A program made the translations under genes and the position numbers. Below are positions 17,665 through 27,368 of a stretch of 64,000 nt of DNA, one piece after another. Source of the stretch: Paenibacillus sp. HW567 (lineage in GTDB: Bacteria; Bacillota; Bacilli; Paenibacillales; Paenibacillaceae); contig NZ_KB910518.1 in assembly GCF_000374185.1 (NCBI RefSeq), positions 5,070,530-5,134,529 on the forward strand, written 5' to 3'. Under the pieces are notes generated by a model. It was given only the letters and a program-made list of their open reading frames with translations. It had not been told where the DNA came from and ran no database searches. Position 1 is the stretch's first letter; each line of letters opens with the position of its first letter.

Positions 17665-17965
17665 AGCACGGACCCTACAACGGCATTTCTGCCGTTATTC
17701 CCGAGCCCACTGCCCGGCGCGGAACCAACAACGGCATTTCTGCCGTTGTTGCCGAGCTAACTGCCCGGCGCGGACCCTACAGCGGCATTTCTGCCGTTGT
17801 TCCCGAGCCAACTGCCCGGCGCGGACCCTACAACGGCATTTCTGCCGTTATTCCCGAGCCAACTGCCCGGCGCGGACCCTACAACGGCATTTCTGCCGTT
17901 GTTCCCGAGCCCACTGCCCGGCGCAGAACCAACAACGGCATTTCTGCCGTTGTTGCCGGCCCAAC
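17665..17965. repeat. Six 51-bp units, each with a hairpin
   Basis: The 18-bp palindrome AACGGCATTTCTGCCGTT (7-bp stem, 4-base loop) begins at 17679, 17730, 17781, 17832, 17883 and 17934, exactly 51 bases apart. The third copy has one change in the stem. The rest of each unit (CCGAGCCAACTGCCCGGCGC and similar) is conserved too. Because 51 is a multiple of three, one frame stays open across the array with a 17-residue repeat, but no ribosome site or credible start precedes it. The gene-free stretch 17192-18077 holds the terminator, the DUF2231 relic, this array and the next terminator. Confidence 0.9.
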
Positions 17966-18000
17966 TCCCCGCCTTCGGCCGATGCCGGCCGTATAATAAA

Positions 18001-18040
18001 GAGCCGATGCCCTCCTTTACAGGGGAACATCGGCTCTTTT
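18001..18040 (-). terminator. Terminator of the sugar permease unit
   Basis: The stem GAGCCGATG / CATCGGCTC begins at 18001. On the minus strand it is followed by TTTATTATA, as expected after the permease gene ending at 18078. The plus strand also has TTTTAT, so it may work both ways. Confidence 0.85.
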
Positions 18041-18077
18041 ATGTGTGCCTTCAGCGGCAGACACCGCTGCAGACCGG

Positions 18078-18950
18078 CTATTCTTTTACCGCTCCGACAA
18101 CAATCCCGGTTACAAAATACCGCTGCAAGAACGGATAGACCAGCAAAATCGGCAAAGCGCTTATAAAAATCTGCGACGCCCGGATGGTGCGCTGCGACAG
18201 ATTCGCCACGGCAGCCGGATCGAGCTTCGACATATCTGCCTGCACGATGATCGTCTGCATAAAGGTCGCCAGCGGGAGCCTTGAAGCATCCTTGATATAG
18301 ATAATCCCGTCGAAATACGAATTCCAATGCCCTACCATAATGAACAAGGACACCGTGGCCAGCACCGGTAAGGACACCGGCAAATACACGCTGTAGAAGG
18401 TGCGGAACTGCCCCGCCCCGTCAATAAAGGCCGCTTCTTCGAGGTCTTTGGGCACTGTACGGAAGAAATTGAGCAGCAGGATGATATTGAAGACAGCCAC
18501 CAGTCCCGGAAGGATCAGCGCCATCAGGGAATCCATCAGCCCAAGCTTCAGAATCAGAAGGTAGCCGGGAATCAGACCGCCGCTGAACAGCATGGTGACA
18601 ACGAAATACCAGAGATAAATATTGCGTGCCCGAAATACATGGGTTTCCTTCGAGAGCGCATAGGCAGCAATGGTATTTACCACCAAGGCCATTGCCGTTC
18701 CCAGCACAGTCCGTTCTACGGACACCCACAAGGCGGAGAGAAAGTTAGCGTTGTCAAACGTCTTGGCATAAGCTTCAAAGGTGAACCCGATAGGCCAAAA
18801 GGTCACCAGCCCGGCATTGGCCGGAGCGGATGCACTGAGCGACACCATCAACAGATGATACAGCGGAAGCAGACAGAGCACGGAAATCACCGTAAGGAAG
18901 ACATTATTGATAACGCTGAATATGCGGTAGGACACTGTTTTGTGATACAT
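18078..18950 (-). CDS. Carbohydrate ABC transporter permease, MalG/YtcP type
   Basis: A 290-aa inner-membrane permease with six predicted helices and the MalG-like binding-protein-dependent transport domain. The conserved EAA loop is seen as EEAAFIDGAGQFRTFYSVYLPVS near 190. It pairs with the LplB-type permease 15 bases upstream to form the channel of a CUT1-family importer. No ATPase gene is present. This is usual in such loci, where a shared MsmX-type ATPase encoded elsewhere is used. It resembles Bacillus YtcP/LplC. Substrate is probably an oligosaccharide or glycan fragment, based on family and the adjacent YesM/YesN pair, but the sugar is not identifiable here. Confidence 0.92.
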   Translation of the reverse strand: MYHKTVSYRIFSVINNVFLTVISVLCLLPLYHLLMVSLSASAPANAGLVTFWPIGFTFEAYAKTFDNANFLSALWVSVERTVLGTAMALVVNTIAAYALSKETHVFRARNIYLWYFVVTMLFSGGLIPGYLLILKLGLMDSLMALILPGLVAVFNIILLLNFFRTVPKDLEEAAFIDGAGQFRTFYSVYLPVSLPVLATVSLFIMVGHWNSYFDGIIYIKDASRLPLATFMQTIIVQADMSKLDPAAVANLSQRTIRASQIFISALPILLVYPFLQRYFVTGIVVGAVKE

Positions 18951-18965
18951 AAGCGGTCATCCCTT

Positions 18966-19916
18966 CTAAAAGATTCTATAGCCGGCAAACCGGTAAGCCA
19001 GCCGGTAGGAGATCACGATCAAGATTAGGCTTATCGCCGATTTGAACAGATTTACCGCAGTGGCAAAGCTGAACTGCCCGCTGAGAAGCCCCTCTCTGTA
19101 TACGAATGTGTCAATAATATCGCCCTGCTGATAGATCAAAGGACTGTACAGGTTGAACACCTGGTCAAAGTTCGCGTTCAGCACGTTGCCCAGCGCCAGC
19201 GTTGCAACCACGATTGCAATCGGGATCAGGGCGGGAATGGTAATGTAGAGCGTCTGCTTCCAGCGCCCCGCCCCATCCACCTCGGCTGCCTCATACAGCG
19301 CGGGATTAATGCCGGAAAGCGCCGCCAGGAAGATGATCATGTTGAAGCCGAATTCCTTCCAGACATCGCTCGCAATAATCGTGAACCGAAACCAGTTGCC
19401 GTCGCCCAGGAAGAAAATCGGCTTAATGCCGAACACGCTGGAGATGAACTGGTTGATGAGTCCTGTCTGGGCAAGCATATCAATCAGGATTCCCGAAAGG
19501 GTAACCCAGGATAAGAAGTGCGGCAGGTAGACAAGCGTCTGAATCGTTCTTTTGAGCGCCATTTTTCTGACCTCATTCAGCAGTAAAGCGAAGAAGAACG
19601 GGATAATCAGGTTCATCACCATTTTGGAGCAGGCGAAGAACAGCGTATTCCACGTAATTTGCAGGAAATAATCATTTTGCCACATATATTCGAAATGCTT
19701 GAGCCCCACCCAAGGAGAATCTACGAATCCGAGCGCCGGCTTATAATCCTGAAAGGCCATAAGAATTCCGCCCATAGGAATATAAGAAAATATAAACACC
19801 ATAACTGCCGCCGGCAGCACCATAAAGTGAAGCATCCACGGCTGCTTATACCCTTTTTTCCCCGATGTACGCGGCTTCTTCCCAGGATTCACCTGCTGTA
19901 TAGTGTTAGCTTCCAT
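18966..19916 (-). CDS. Carbohydrate ABC transporter permease, LplB type
   Basis: A 316-aa permease. The ATG at 19916 is chosen because GGGAG lies six bases upstream; an ATG six codons earlier lacks a site. A basic N-terminus precedes six helices. The transport-domain loop YEAAEVDGAGRWKQTLYITI lies near residue 215. It is the first gene of the unit and the MalF-like partner of the downstream YtcP-type permease. The promoter must lie in the 144-base region shared with the divergent sensor kinase gene. The pair, kinase, regulator and binding protein form one uptake locus. Confidence 0.92.
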   Translation of the reverse strand: MEANTIQQVNPGKKPRTSGKKGYKQPWMLHFMVLPAAVMVFIFSYIPMGGILMAFQDYKPALGFVDSPWVGLKHFEYMWQNDYFLQITWNTLFFACSKMVMNLIIPFFFALLLNEVRKMALKRTIQTLVYLPHFLSWVTLSGILIDMLAQTGLINQFISSVFGIKPIFFLGDGNWFRFTIIASDVWKEFGFNMIIFLAALSGINPALYEAAEVDGAGRWKQTLYITIPALIPIAIVVATLALGNVLNANFDQVFNLYSPLIYQQGDIIDTFVYREGLLSGQFSFATAVNLFKSAISLILIVISYRLAYRFAGYRIF

Positions 19917-20060
19917 CGCTTCTCCCGCTTTCAAAAAAAAATTTTGTGTGTTGTATCAATCTCTGTTATAAATAGTAGCAAGCATTTTTGAGGTTTTATA
20001 TATTACTTTGTTAGGCTCGCATAGGGATTTATTAGGGGCATCGTCTGGGGGGGGATAAGG

Positions 20061-21905
20061 ATGGGTCTAAGAAAAGCTTACACGTTCGTCATAGAAAGGG
20101 CCTGGACCAGGTGGAGCAGGTTTAGTCTGTTTGCCAAAATGAACAGTCTCATTATCGTGCTGTTCGTGCCGATCATCATCGTGTATACGTATTCAAATGA
20201 CGTTACCTTTGATGTCGTAAGTAAAGAGCTGCAGGAATCCAATACGAAACAGCTTACTTTTTTGTCCAGTCAGATTGATTCGCGGATCAACCAGATGATG
20301 GATTTCAGCCTGGTATTCTCGAAAGATCCGAATGTCCGTAAATTCAACGGCCTCAATATGTGGGAAGACCGCTATGACCATATGCAGACCCGTTATGTCA
20401 TTCAAGAGAAAATGATGCTCCAGTCCGGGGTGACGGATATCTGGCCGGCCAGATACGCCGTATATTCCCAGCAGAACAAGGATGTCATCTCCAATTACGA
20501 CAAGCCGACAGGGTACGATGAAAACTATTTGAAAAAAAATATGAGCGGCAAATGGACGTACAGCGACGGCGGGAACGGGGCTTCGGGACAATCCAAGGCT
20601 TTTTACTGGTTCTATACCGATTCTATTGCCCCGCAGGGAACGTTTACGGGAAGCGATCTGGTGGTTGAAGCCAGCTTCAGCTATCAGAATATCCAGAACA
20701 TGCTGGACACGTACAAGGCAGGGGGACAGGGCGACCCGTTCTTTTATCACAAAGGCGATGCCCCAATTCTGAACCGCAGTGCCGACCAGCAGCTAACCGG
20801 TGAATTGATCACTTATCTGGATGAGCATTCACCGGACAGCAGCACACAGCATGTGGTCATTCTGGAGGGGAAAAAGTATCTGGTCAGCTCGGTGAAATCC
20901 TCCAATCTGGATTGGTATCTGGTTGATATTGTTCCACTTGAACGTATTCTCGGGCCAATCTCGGTCAGCCGGGATTTATTCTATGTATCCATGCTGCTGC
21001 TGTTTGTCGTTGGAATTTCCGCATCCATTCTGCTATACCGGAACGTTCAGCGGCCAATCATGAAGCTGATCAAAGGACTCCGGCGTGTACAGCGGGGGGA
21101 CTATACCGTGCGCCTCCACACCCAGGATCAGAACGAGTTCTCGTTTCTCTTCCACCGGTTCAATGATATGTCCCATCAGATTCAGGACCTGATCGAGAAT
21201 GTCTTCAACGAAAAAATCCGCGCCCGGGAAGCTACATTGAAGCAGCTTCAGGCGCAGATCAATCCGCATTTCCTCTACAATTGCCTTGGTTATATTATCA
21301 ATATGGCTCAAATGAAGGATGAGGAAGCCGTTGTGTCAATGGCCTACAATTTAAGCGCTTACTATCGCTACACAACCCGGATGGAACGGGATACAGCCAC
21401 CTTGGACGATGAAGTCAAGCTGCTCGTCAACTATCTGGATATTCAGAAGCTGCGCAACGGACGAATTGAATATCACATTGATATCCCGAAGGAGATGCTG
21501 AAGCATTCCATACCTCGCCTCCTGCTGCAGCCCATTGTGGAGAACTCTGTGATTCATGGGGTTGGAAAGTCTTATAGCTCAGGTGAAATCAGGATCAGCG
21601 GCGAGATTTCCGGCGGCTGCTGCCGGGTGTATGTTGATGACGACGGTCCGGGCCTCAGCCCGGAGCAGCAGGAAGCGCTGAACCGCAAGATGCGGGAGCC
21701 GCTGCGGGAAGAAATGGGCTGCGGCCTGTGGAATACGAATCAGCGGATTATGCACCAATTCGGCAATAACTCCTCTCTGCATTTCAAGGAATCGCCGCTG
21801 GGAGGATTTCGGACAGAGATTATCTGGGAAATTCCGGCCGATGAAGATGATCAGCCCCATACCAACTTACAAGGAGACCTGCAGCATGCAATTGATCATA
21901 GTTGA
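20061..21905 (+). CDS. Sensor histidine kinase, YesM family
   Basis: A 614-aa membrane kinase. Helices at about 27-47 and 308-330 flank an extracytoplasmic dCache-like sensor region. A HAMP linker follows (RNVQRPIMKLIKGL). The His_kinase domain has the phospho-acceptor histidine in QINPHFLYNCLGYI near 400. The ATPase domain shows N-box QPIVENSVIHG and G-box DDDGPGLS. YesM-type kinases detect extracellular sugars or their binding proteins. It is divergent from the permeases, and its stop overlaps the response-regulator start by 20 bases, so the two work as a pair. Start ATG follows a G-rich GGGGGGATAAGG site. Confidence 0.93.
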   Translation: MGLRKAYTFVIERAWTRWSRFSLFAKMNSLIIVLFVPIIIVYTYSNDVTFDVVSKELQESNTKQLTFLSSQIDSRINQMMDFSLVFSKDPNVRKFNGLNMWEDRYDHMQTRYVIQEKMMLQSGVTDIWPARYAVYSQQNKDVISNYDKPTGYDENYLKKNMSGKWTYSDGGNGASGQSKAFYWFYTDSIAPQGTFTGSDLVVEASFSYQNIQNMLDTYKAGGQGDPFFYHKGDAPILNRSADQQLTGELITYLDEHSPDSSTQHVVILEGKKYLVSSVKSSNLDWYLVDIVPLERILGPISVSRDLFYVSMLLLFVVGISASILLYRNVQRPIMKLIKGLRRVQRGDYTVRLHTQDQNEFSFLFHRFNDMSHQIQDLIENVFNEKIRAREATLKQLQAQINPHFLYNCLGYIINMAQMKDEEAVVSMAYNLSAYYRYTTRMERDTATLDDEVKLLVNYLDIQKLRNGRIEYHIDIPKEMLKHSIPRLLLQPIVENSVIHGVGKSYSSGEIRISGEISGGCCRVYVDDDGPGLSPEQQEALNRKMREPLREEMGCGLWNTNQRIMHQFGNNSSLHFKESPLGGFRTEIIWEIPADEDDQPHTNLQGDLQHAIDHS

Positions 21906-23496
21906 CGATGAAGCGCACTGGGTGGATAACCTGTCCATGACCAAACCCTGGCACACGCTGGGAATCGAACAAGTACACAAGGCCTATTCCGCCTCCGAGG
22001 CACTTCAGATCATCGAAACGAACCCGATAGATATTGTGATCTCTGATATTCAGATGCCGGAAATGACGGGACTGGAGCTGATCGAACGGATACGAAGACG
22101 GGATAAGAAAATTAAATGCATTATTTTATCCGGGCATTCGGACTTTGAGTTCGCCAAAAGCGCCATCCAGCACAGCGCTGTAGACTATCTGCTTAAGCCG
22201 CCGACAGACAAGGAATTGCTGGATGCCGTCCAGACCGCCATTGCACAAATTAATGCGGAGTGGGAGCTGATCAGCTCCCTGGAGCGGACCCAATATACCC
22301 TGCGGGAGAACCTGCCGCTGCTGCGCGGCCAACTGCTTCTGGATGCCTTGCAGGGTCACCGGATGCCCGCAGATGAGTGGGAACGCAAGCTTGGAAATTA
22401 CGGTCTGCCGTTCAGCAGTGGAGACTGCGCCCTGATGCTGGTCAGGCTGGAGGAGGAATTCGGGCAATATAAGAACAACGGCCAGCCGCTCATTGAGTAT
22501 GCGGTCATCAATATGGCCGAAGAAATCTTTGGTGAATGTATGGAGGTCTGGGGCGTCAAGGAAGAGCATGGCTACCTGGTATTTCTGCTACAGCTTAAGG
22601 CGCAAGCCGCCGACCTGGGGAGAGAAAAGCTTCTGGAGCAGCTCTCAGTGCAGCTTCAGTACAAGGTGCGGCAATTTCTGAAGGGCTCCCTGTCCATCGT
22701 CATTACAGAGTGGTTCAAGTTCCCCGGGCAACTGCATGACCGGTTCCGCCAGGCTGCGGCCTATTTCCGCCAGATTGTCGGGGATGAGCGGGAATTCGTC
22801 ATGCGGGTCAGCGACTCTCATGAGCAGACAGAGCAAGGGCCGCTGGACGCGCTGTACACCCCGCCTTCCCTGATTAATCTGCTGGAGTCCGGGCATTGGG
22901 AAGCCGCCGAAGCCAAGCTGACCGCCGTCTGTGCGGAGCTGGATGAGAAATGGCCCGAATCCTGGGAGCACTGTATGGAGGCCGGATTCCTGATCTCCGC
23001 CGCTTTTTCCAATCTGGCTCACCGCAATGGGCATACGCTGGCGAAGTTGCTGGGTACGGACATTGAAGCGCTGCAGAGCGGGGAAGCCTTCTCCTCCATC
23101 AACAAGCTCAGAATGTGGTCGCTTAGTGTCCTTAGCAAGCTGAAGGAAGGAACCTCAAGTGAAATCAAAGACATCCGTTCCCTTTACGTGAAGAAAATAC
23201 AAGAATTTATGGATAAAAATCTGCATCTCGATGTTTCCCTGCGGGTGCTGGCGGACCACGTCAATCTGCATCCTACGCATTTATCCAAAATTTATAAGAT
23301 CGAGACGGGTGAAGGCATCAGCGACTACATCTCGCGACTACGCATGGAACGCGCCTGCCATATGCTGAAGAATACCGCCAAAAAGGTGTATGAAATCAGC
23401 ACGGAGATCGGATATATGGACCCCGCCTATTTTATCAAAGTATTCAAACGCCAATTCGGGGTCACGCCGCAGGAATATAGAGACGGGAAGAAATAA
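21886..23496 (+). CDS. YesN-type response regulator with AraC DNA-binding domain
   Basis: A 536-aa cytosolic regulator. The start is the ATG at 21886 with AAGGAGA nine bases before, overlapping the kinase gene. The receiver domain at 1-120 shows acidic VDDEAHW, the phospho-acceptor aspartate in VISDIQMPEM and the lysine in YLLKPP. A long linker domain follows, and residues about 435-536 carry two AraC helix-turn-helix motifs (DVSLRVLADHVNLHPTHLSK; VYEISTEIGYMDPAYFIKVF). It should be phosphorylated by the upstream kinase and activate the ABC permease and binding-protein genes on either side. Confidence 0.93.
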   Translation: MQLIIVDDEAHWVDNLSMTKPWHTLGIEQVHKAYSASEALQIIETNPIDIVISDIQMPEMTGLELIERIRRRDKKIKCIILSGHSDFEFAKSAIQHSAVDYLLKPPTDKELLDAVQTAIAQINAEWELISSLERTQYTLRENLPLLRGQLLLDALQGHRMPADEWERKLGNYGLPFSSGDCALMLVRLEEEFGQYKNNGQPLIEYAVINMAEEIFGECMEVWGVKEEHGYLVFLLQLKAQAADLGREKLLEQLSVQLQYKVRQFLKGSLSIVITEWFKFPGQLHDRFRQAAAYFRQIVGDEREFVMRVSDSHEQTEQGPLDALYTPPSLINLLESGHWEAAEAKLTAVCAELDEKWPESWEHCMEAGFLISAAFSNLAHRNGHTLAKLLGTDIEALQSGEAFSSINKLRMWSLSVLSKLKEGTSSEIKDIRSLYVKKIQEFMDKNLHLDVSLRVLADHVNLHPTHLSKIYKIETGEGISDYISRLRMERACHMLKNTAKKVYEISTEIGYMDPAYFIKVFKRQFGVTPQEYRDGKK

Positions 23497-23600
23497 CATG
23501 ATAGAGTCCTATCGAAACTAAGAAACTCATATAGATGCCCTCCCTGAAAAGTTGGTACAGTACACATGTAAGGATCATACACAGTAGGGGGACATGATGA

Positions 23601-25277
23601 ATGATTAAGTTCAACAAGCTAGGCTCGCTTCTCGTAGTCACGGCTCTCGTCACACTCACAGCCTGCGGAACATCCGCTGACAACGCAGCAAAAGGCAATG
23701 CCGCTTCCAATAGCGCCACTACTTCTGAAGCCGATGCCGCCTTCGCCAAAGGCAAATACGATCCGCCGATTGAGATCAGCGCCGTATTGATGCCGAAGAA
23801 GTATGTGCAGGGCGACACGAAGGAAAATAACGTACATGACCGTTGGATGCTTGAGACCCTGGGAATCAAACATAAAGATACCTGGTACCCTGCCAATGAC
23901 GACCAATATAGACAAAAGCTTCAGCTTGCGATTTCCTCCGGCGAGAAGCTGCCTGATTTCGTATCAGTGCCTACCAATCCGGTATTAACGAATCAATTGA
24001 TTGATTCCGGCCAATTCATTGCAATTGACGAGCTGTTTGACAAATACGCCAACAAGACTCTGAAGGACCATGCCGCAGCACACCCTGAGCTCTGGTATCC
24101 GTTCATGAGAGACGGCAAGAAATACAATGTGCCGATCATGGAATACACCGACAATGACGATACCCTGCTCTGGCTCCGCGAGGATTGGATGGAGAAGCTG
24201 AATCTTCAGGCTCCCAAGACCATTGCCGATTTAGAGAACATTATGGACAAATTCAAGAACCAGAACCCTGATGGTCTGGCTCCCAAAGATGTGTATCCGC
24301 TGGCCATTTCGCTCAAAAATAACACAAACACCTGGATGGGCTCGCTCGACTGGCTGTTTGGAGCTTACGGCACCATCGAGGAGCAATGGAACAAGGATGC
24401 GAACGGCAATCTGGAGTATGGCTCCATTAACCCGGGCGCAAAGCAGGCTCTTGCGAAGCTGAAGGAATGGATGGATAAAGGTTATATTCATGCCGACTCC
24501 GCTCTGTGGGATGAAGGCAAATCCGCCGAGAGCTGGACAAAAGGCACCGCAGGCATTCTGCCGGGAGCCAACTGGGTTCCCGACTGGCCTGCTCCCGACC
24601 TGCTCAAGAATGTTAAAGGCTCCAAATACAAAGCTTATCCAATTCCGGCAGGACCGGATGGCAAGATCGGCACCAAATGGCAGAATTCCGGCGTCAACGC
24701 CAGTATCATGATCAATAAAGATGCCAAGCACCCGGAAGCCATCTTCCTGTACTACAACTATTTGCTTGATAACGTCGCTAATCCGGCCGCAGGCAGCAAG
24801 TATGAATATGGCTTCGCCAAAGGCTACGACTGGGATATCATTGACGGTCAGCCTACCAGCGACAAAGAAAAGATTAAAGACTTCTCCAATGAATTCCCGT
24901 TCCTGACCGGTCCGGCCCGTATTCCTGATCTGTACATGAAGACTCTCGTTAAGCTTGCAGACGGCCAGAAACCGGAAACGCCTTATGAGAAGCAAATGGC
25001 TGAGTTCCGCAAGCCGGAGAACTGGGCTGCCGCCAAAATCGTAATGTCACAGCAGGACATCCGCAAGCAGAACTATTTCACCGGTGCGGCAACACCGACT
25101 ATGGTCTCCAAGTGGAACCTGCTGCGCCAGTCCGAGATGGAAACCTTCAACAAAATCATCTACGGCAAATTACCGGCCGATGCGTTCGACGAATTCGTCA
25201 CCAACTGGAAAGCCAACGGCGGTGACCAGATCACGAAGGAAGTTAACGATTGGTACAAATCCGTCTCTGCAAAATAA
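23601..25277 (+). CDS. Extracellular solute-binding lipoprotein, LplA type
   Basis: A 558-aa lipoprotein. The signal peptide ends in the lipobox LTAC at about 19-22, so the mature protein is attached to the membrane through Cys22. The size and features such as DRWMLETLGI, LREDWMEKL and MINKDAKHPEA place it in the large family of LplA/YtcQ sugar-binding proteins. It delivers the substrate to the two permeases of this locus. It lies 104 bases after the response-regulator gene with its own ribosome site (AGGGGGACATG) and is followed by a strong terminator. Expression from a separate, YesN-activated promoter is likely. Confidence 0.93.
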   Translation: MIKFNKLGSLLVVTALVTLTACGTSADNAAKGNAASNSATTSEADAAFAKGKYDPPIEISAVLMPKKYVQGDTKENNVHDRWMLETLGIKHKDTWYPANDDQYRQKLQLAISSGEKLPDFVSVPTNPVLTNQLIDSGQFIAIDELFDKYANKTLKDHAAAHPELWYPFMRDGKKYNVPIMEYTDNDDTLLWLREDWMEKLNLQAPKTIADLENIMDKFKNQNPDGLAPKDVYPLAISLKNNTNTWMGSLDWLFGAYGTIEEQWNKDANGNLEYGSINPGAKQALAKLKEWMDKGYIHADSALWDEGKSAESWTKGTAGILPGANWVPDWPAPDLLKNVKGSKYKAYPIPAGPDGKIGTKWQNSGVNASIMINKDAKHPEAIFLYYNYLLDNVANPAAGSKYEYGFAKGYDWDIIDGQPTSDKEKIKDFSNEFPFLTGPARIPDLYMKTLVKLADGQKPETPYEKQMAEFRKPENWAAAKIVMSQQDIRKQNYFTGAATPTMVSKWNLLRQSEMETFNKIIYGKLPADAFDEFVTNWKANGGDQITKEVNDWYKSVSAK

Positions 25278-25320
25278 TTGGATGCTGAGGGGATAAGCAA
25301 TAAATCACCATAAAAAACAG

Positions 25321-25360
25321 GAGGTCCAGGCAGCAATGAGTGCTGCCTGGACCTCTTTTT
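25321..25360. terminator. Strong terminator between convergent genes
   Basis: A perfect 15-bp stem, GAGGTCCAGGCAGCA / TGCTGCCTGGACCTC, is followed by five T on the plus strand. It ends the solute-binding protein transcript just before the convergent MerR gene stop at 25364. On the minus strand the tail is AAAAAACAG preceded by T-rich TTTTTTATGG, so it can act in both directions. Confidence 0.92.
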
Positions 25361-25363
25361 CAG

Positions 25364-25759
25364 TCAGTTTGGCTCCAGCGGGCGAAACGATTCCAGATAA
25401 TCGTGAACCTCTTCATCAGGTGTCTGAAGCAGACCGGCAAGCAAATTCTGGATGGAACGCAGTATCTTTACCCGCTCGTCGATTTCCGTGATTTTGCCCC
25501 GAACCAGCTCTCTTAGCGTCTCCGGCTCCATGTCCTGGCCCAGCATCTGCAGCACTTCCTGAATTTCCTTAAGCGAGTACCCCAGGGATTGGGCGTCTTT
25601 GATGAACTTGATCTTCACCAGGTAATCCGCCGTGTAGCTCCGGTAACCATTAGCAATCCGTGCGGGAACAGGCAGAATGCCGCTGTCCTCGTAATAGCGG
25701 ATGGCCGCCGTGCTCAGCCCTGTCCGCTTCGCCAATTCTCCGCGCGTCATCCCTTCCAT
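25364..25759 (-). CDS. MerR family transcriptional regulator
   Basis: A 131-aa regulator. The N-terminal winged helix has the family signature TGLSTAAIRYYEDSGILP at about 13-30, and a dimerising helix follows (EIDERVKILRSIQNLLAGLL). There are no conserved cysteines for metal sensing, and the effector domain is short, so the ligand is unknown. It sits 11 bases after the alpha/beta hydrolase gene on the same strand and is probably cotranscribed with it, which suggests it controls that gene. Confidence 0.9.
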   Translation of the reverse strand: MEGMTRGELAKRTGLSTAAIRYYEDSGILPVPARIANGYRSYTADYLVKIKFIKDAQSLGYSLKEIQEVLQMLGQDMEPETLRELVRGKITEIDERVKILRSIQNLLAGLLQTPDEEVHDYLESFRPLEPN

Positions 25760-25770
25760 GGGCGTTCCTC

Positions 25771-27225
25771 CTACATCCGCTTTTTCGTATATTTCTGGTC
25801 AAACTTCACTTCAGGGAAGTCAGGCGACGGGCCATCCAGCAGGTTCTGCGGCTCACCCTTCAAGTATTGATCGAAAAAGGCTCTTACATAGGAGCGGGTG
25901 ATGTCAATATTATGCACCGGGTCAATGTCTTTGGCAAAAAGAGACGGCGACAGCAGCGCGATCTCCGTAAAGCTCTGATGGATGAAATGCTCGACGGTCA
26001 GATAGTAGGTGTCACCCGTGCTATTGGTCATGGCCGATTCCAGATCGGGAGCGAATTCCTCATAGAATACCTTGTCCTTCTTCGTTGCCGCAGGGTCAAG
26101 GCTTTGCGCCGTACCGCCGGTCATCATATACATAAAAGGCTGCTCCAGCCCGGTATGGGCAACCTTGCCCCAGAATCCGCCCTCCAGACTCACTCCCGCC
26201 TTGAACCGCTTGTCCTGGGCCAGCGCTTCTGCCGTAGTTGCCCCGCCATAGGAATGCCCGAAGATTCCAACACGGTCCAGGTCCAGCTTGCCTTGCAGCA
26301 GCCCGTTCGGGTCCTGCGTGTTCCACGCTGTGAGCGTATCCAGCACGAAGCTGGCATCGGCAGCACGGATGGCGACTCCTTTTACATTATTGGCATACAG
26401 CTCTGCCGAAGTATCAAACTTAGGTTCAGGCTCATAGAAAATAGAGCTTCCATCCGGGAAAGTAACCTTGGCCGAAGTATACGGATGATCCATTCCCACT
26501 ACAATATAGCCGTGGCTGACCAGCTCTTCGATGGCTGTCATGCTCTGAAAACGCGTGGAACGCACACCCGGCGAGAACAGCAGCACCGGATAGCCGGATT
26601 CCGCTGCGGACAGCTCGGCTCCAGCAACAACATGCGTAGGAATTTCAGTAACATGGCTGAAAAGCTGCTTCGGCAAACCGAACACCAGACTGATCGCTTC
26701 CCCAAGCTCCGAAGGATAATGCTCCTTCGCTCTGCCTTCAGCCGTCTTTGGGTCAACGGGATACCAGACATTCACCATCAGCTCCCGCTTGTCCCCCGGG
26801 TCAGCGCTCAGCGTCTCCTCGCGGGATTCATCCGTAAGCTGGCGGGAGAACGTGCCGATTGCGTAGCTGCCGGTAGGCTCAGGCATCGTGAATACGGGGA
26901 GCAGTTGACTCAGGTATACAGCCATGCCCGAGAGGGCCAATACCAGGGTGAGCTGCAGGCTCTTTTTAACCCGTGACCAGGACCCGGTTCTGCTCTTCAC
27001 CTCAGGCTTAACCCATCTAAGGATTAACACAATAATCAGCCCCAGCGCCGCCGCGTACGCCGGAACCATCTGGATGCGGTAATGCTCTATAACTCCATGC
27101 AGCAGAGCTGCCAGCACCACAGACACCAGCAAGCCGGCATCCAGCTTCCGGTTTCTTTTTACGAACAGGATGCCCGCCGTTGCTCCCACAATAACCAAAA
27201 TGACAATGATCTCAAATACTCTCAT
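25771..27225 (-). CDS. Membrane-anchored alpha/beta hydrolase, PAF-acetylhydrolase-like
   Basis: A 484-aa protein. Four hydrophobic helices occupy about 1-115 (IIVILVIVGATAGILFV, GLIIVLILRW, LTLVLALSGMAVYL). An alpha/beta hydrolase domain of about 340 residues follows. The nucleophile elbow is GHSYGG at 323-328 with Ser325. The oxyanion region LLFSPG is near 216 and a late histidine lies in YYLTVEHFIHQSF. The overall pattern, with VMVDHPY-like IVVGMDHPYTSAKV, fits the platelet-activating-factor acetylhydrolase/dienelactone-hydrolase group of esterases. The natural ester substrate is unknown. It is cotranscribed with the MerR gene. Confidence 0.85.
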   Translation of the reverse strand: MRVFEIIVILVIVGATAGILFVKRNRKLDAGLLVSVVLAALLHGVIEHYRIQMVPAYAAALGLIIVLILRWVKPEVKSRTGSWSRVKKSLQLTLVLALSGMAVYLSQLLPVFTMPEPTGSYAIGTFSRQLTDESREETLSADPGDKRELMVNVWYPVDPKTAEGRAKEHYPSELGEAISLVFGLPKQLFSHVTEIPTHVVAGAELSAAESGYPVLLFSPGVRSTRFQSMTAIEELVSHGYIVVGMDHPYTSAKVTFPDGSSIFYEPEPKFDTSAELYANNVKGVAIRAADASFVLDTLTAWNTQDPNGLLQGKLDLDRVGIFGHSYGGATTAEALAQDKRFKAGVSLEGGFWGKVAHTGLEQPFMYMMTGGTAQSLDPAATKKDKVFYEEFAPDLESAMTNSTGDTYYLTVEHFIHQSFTEIALLSPSLFAKDIDPVHNIDITRSYVRAFFDQYLKGEPQNLLDGPSPDFPEVKFDQKYTKKRM

Positions 27226-27368
27226 GATACAGTCCCTCCACGTTATGAATTGAAGCTGCTTAGATCATAAACGTTGAAGTATACTGCAAGGTCAAGCTGA
27301 TCTTTGGCCCTGTAGCGGATTCCTCCCCATTCATATAGAAGAAATCCGCTTAGACCTGCAAGAATCTC

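Noticed and set aside
17665..17965. CRISPR array or coding repeat
   Set aside because: The whole 51-bp unit is conserved, so there are no unique spacers, and no cas gene is near. The open frame exists because 51 is a multiple of three; there is no ribosome site.
25660..26976. 438-codon plus-strand frame over the MerR and hydrolase genes
   Set aside because: It crosses two convincing minus-strand genes and shows arginine-rich shadow composition.
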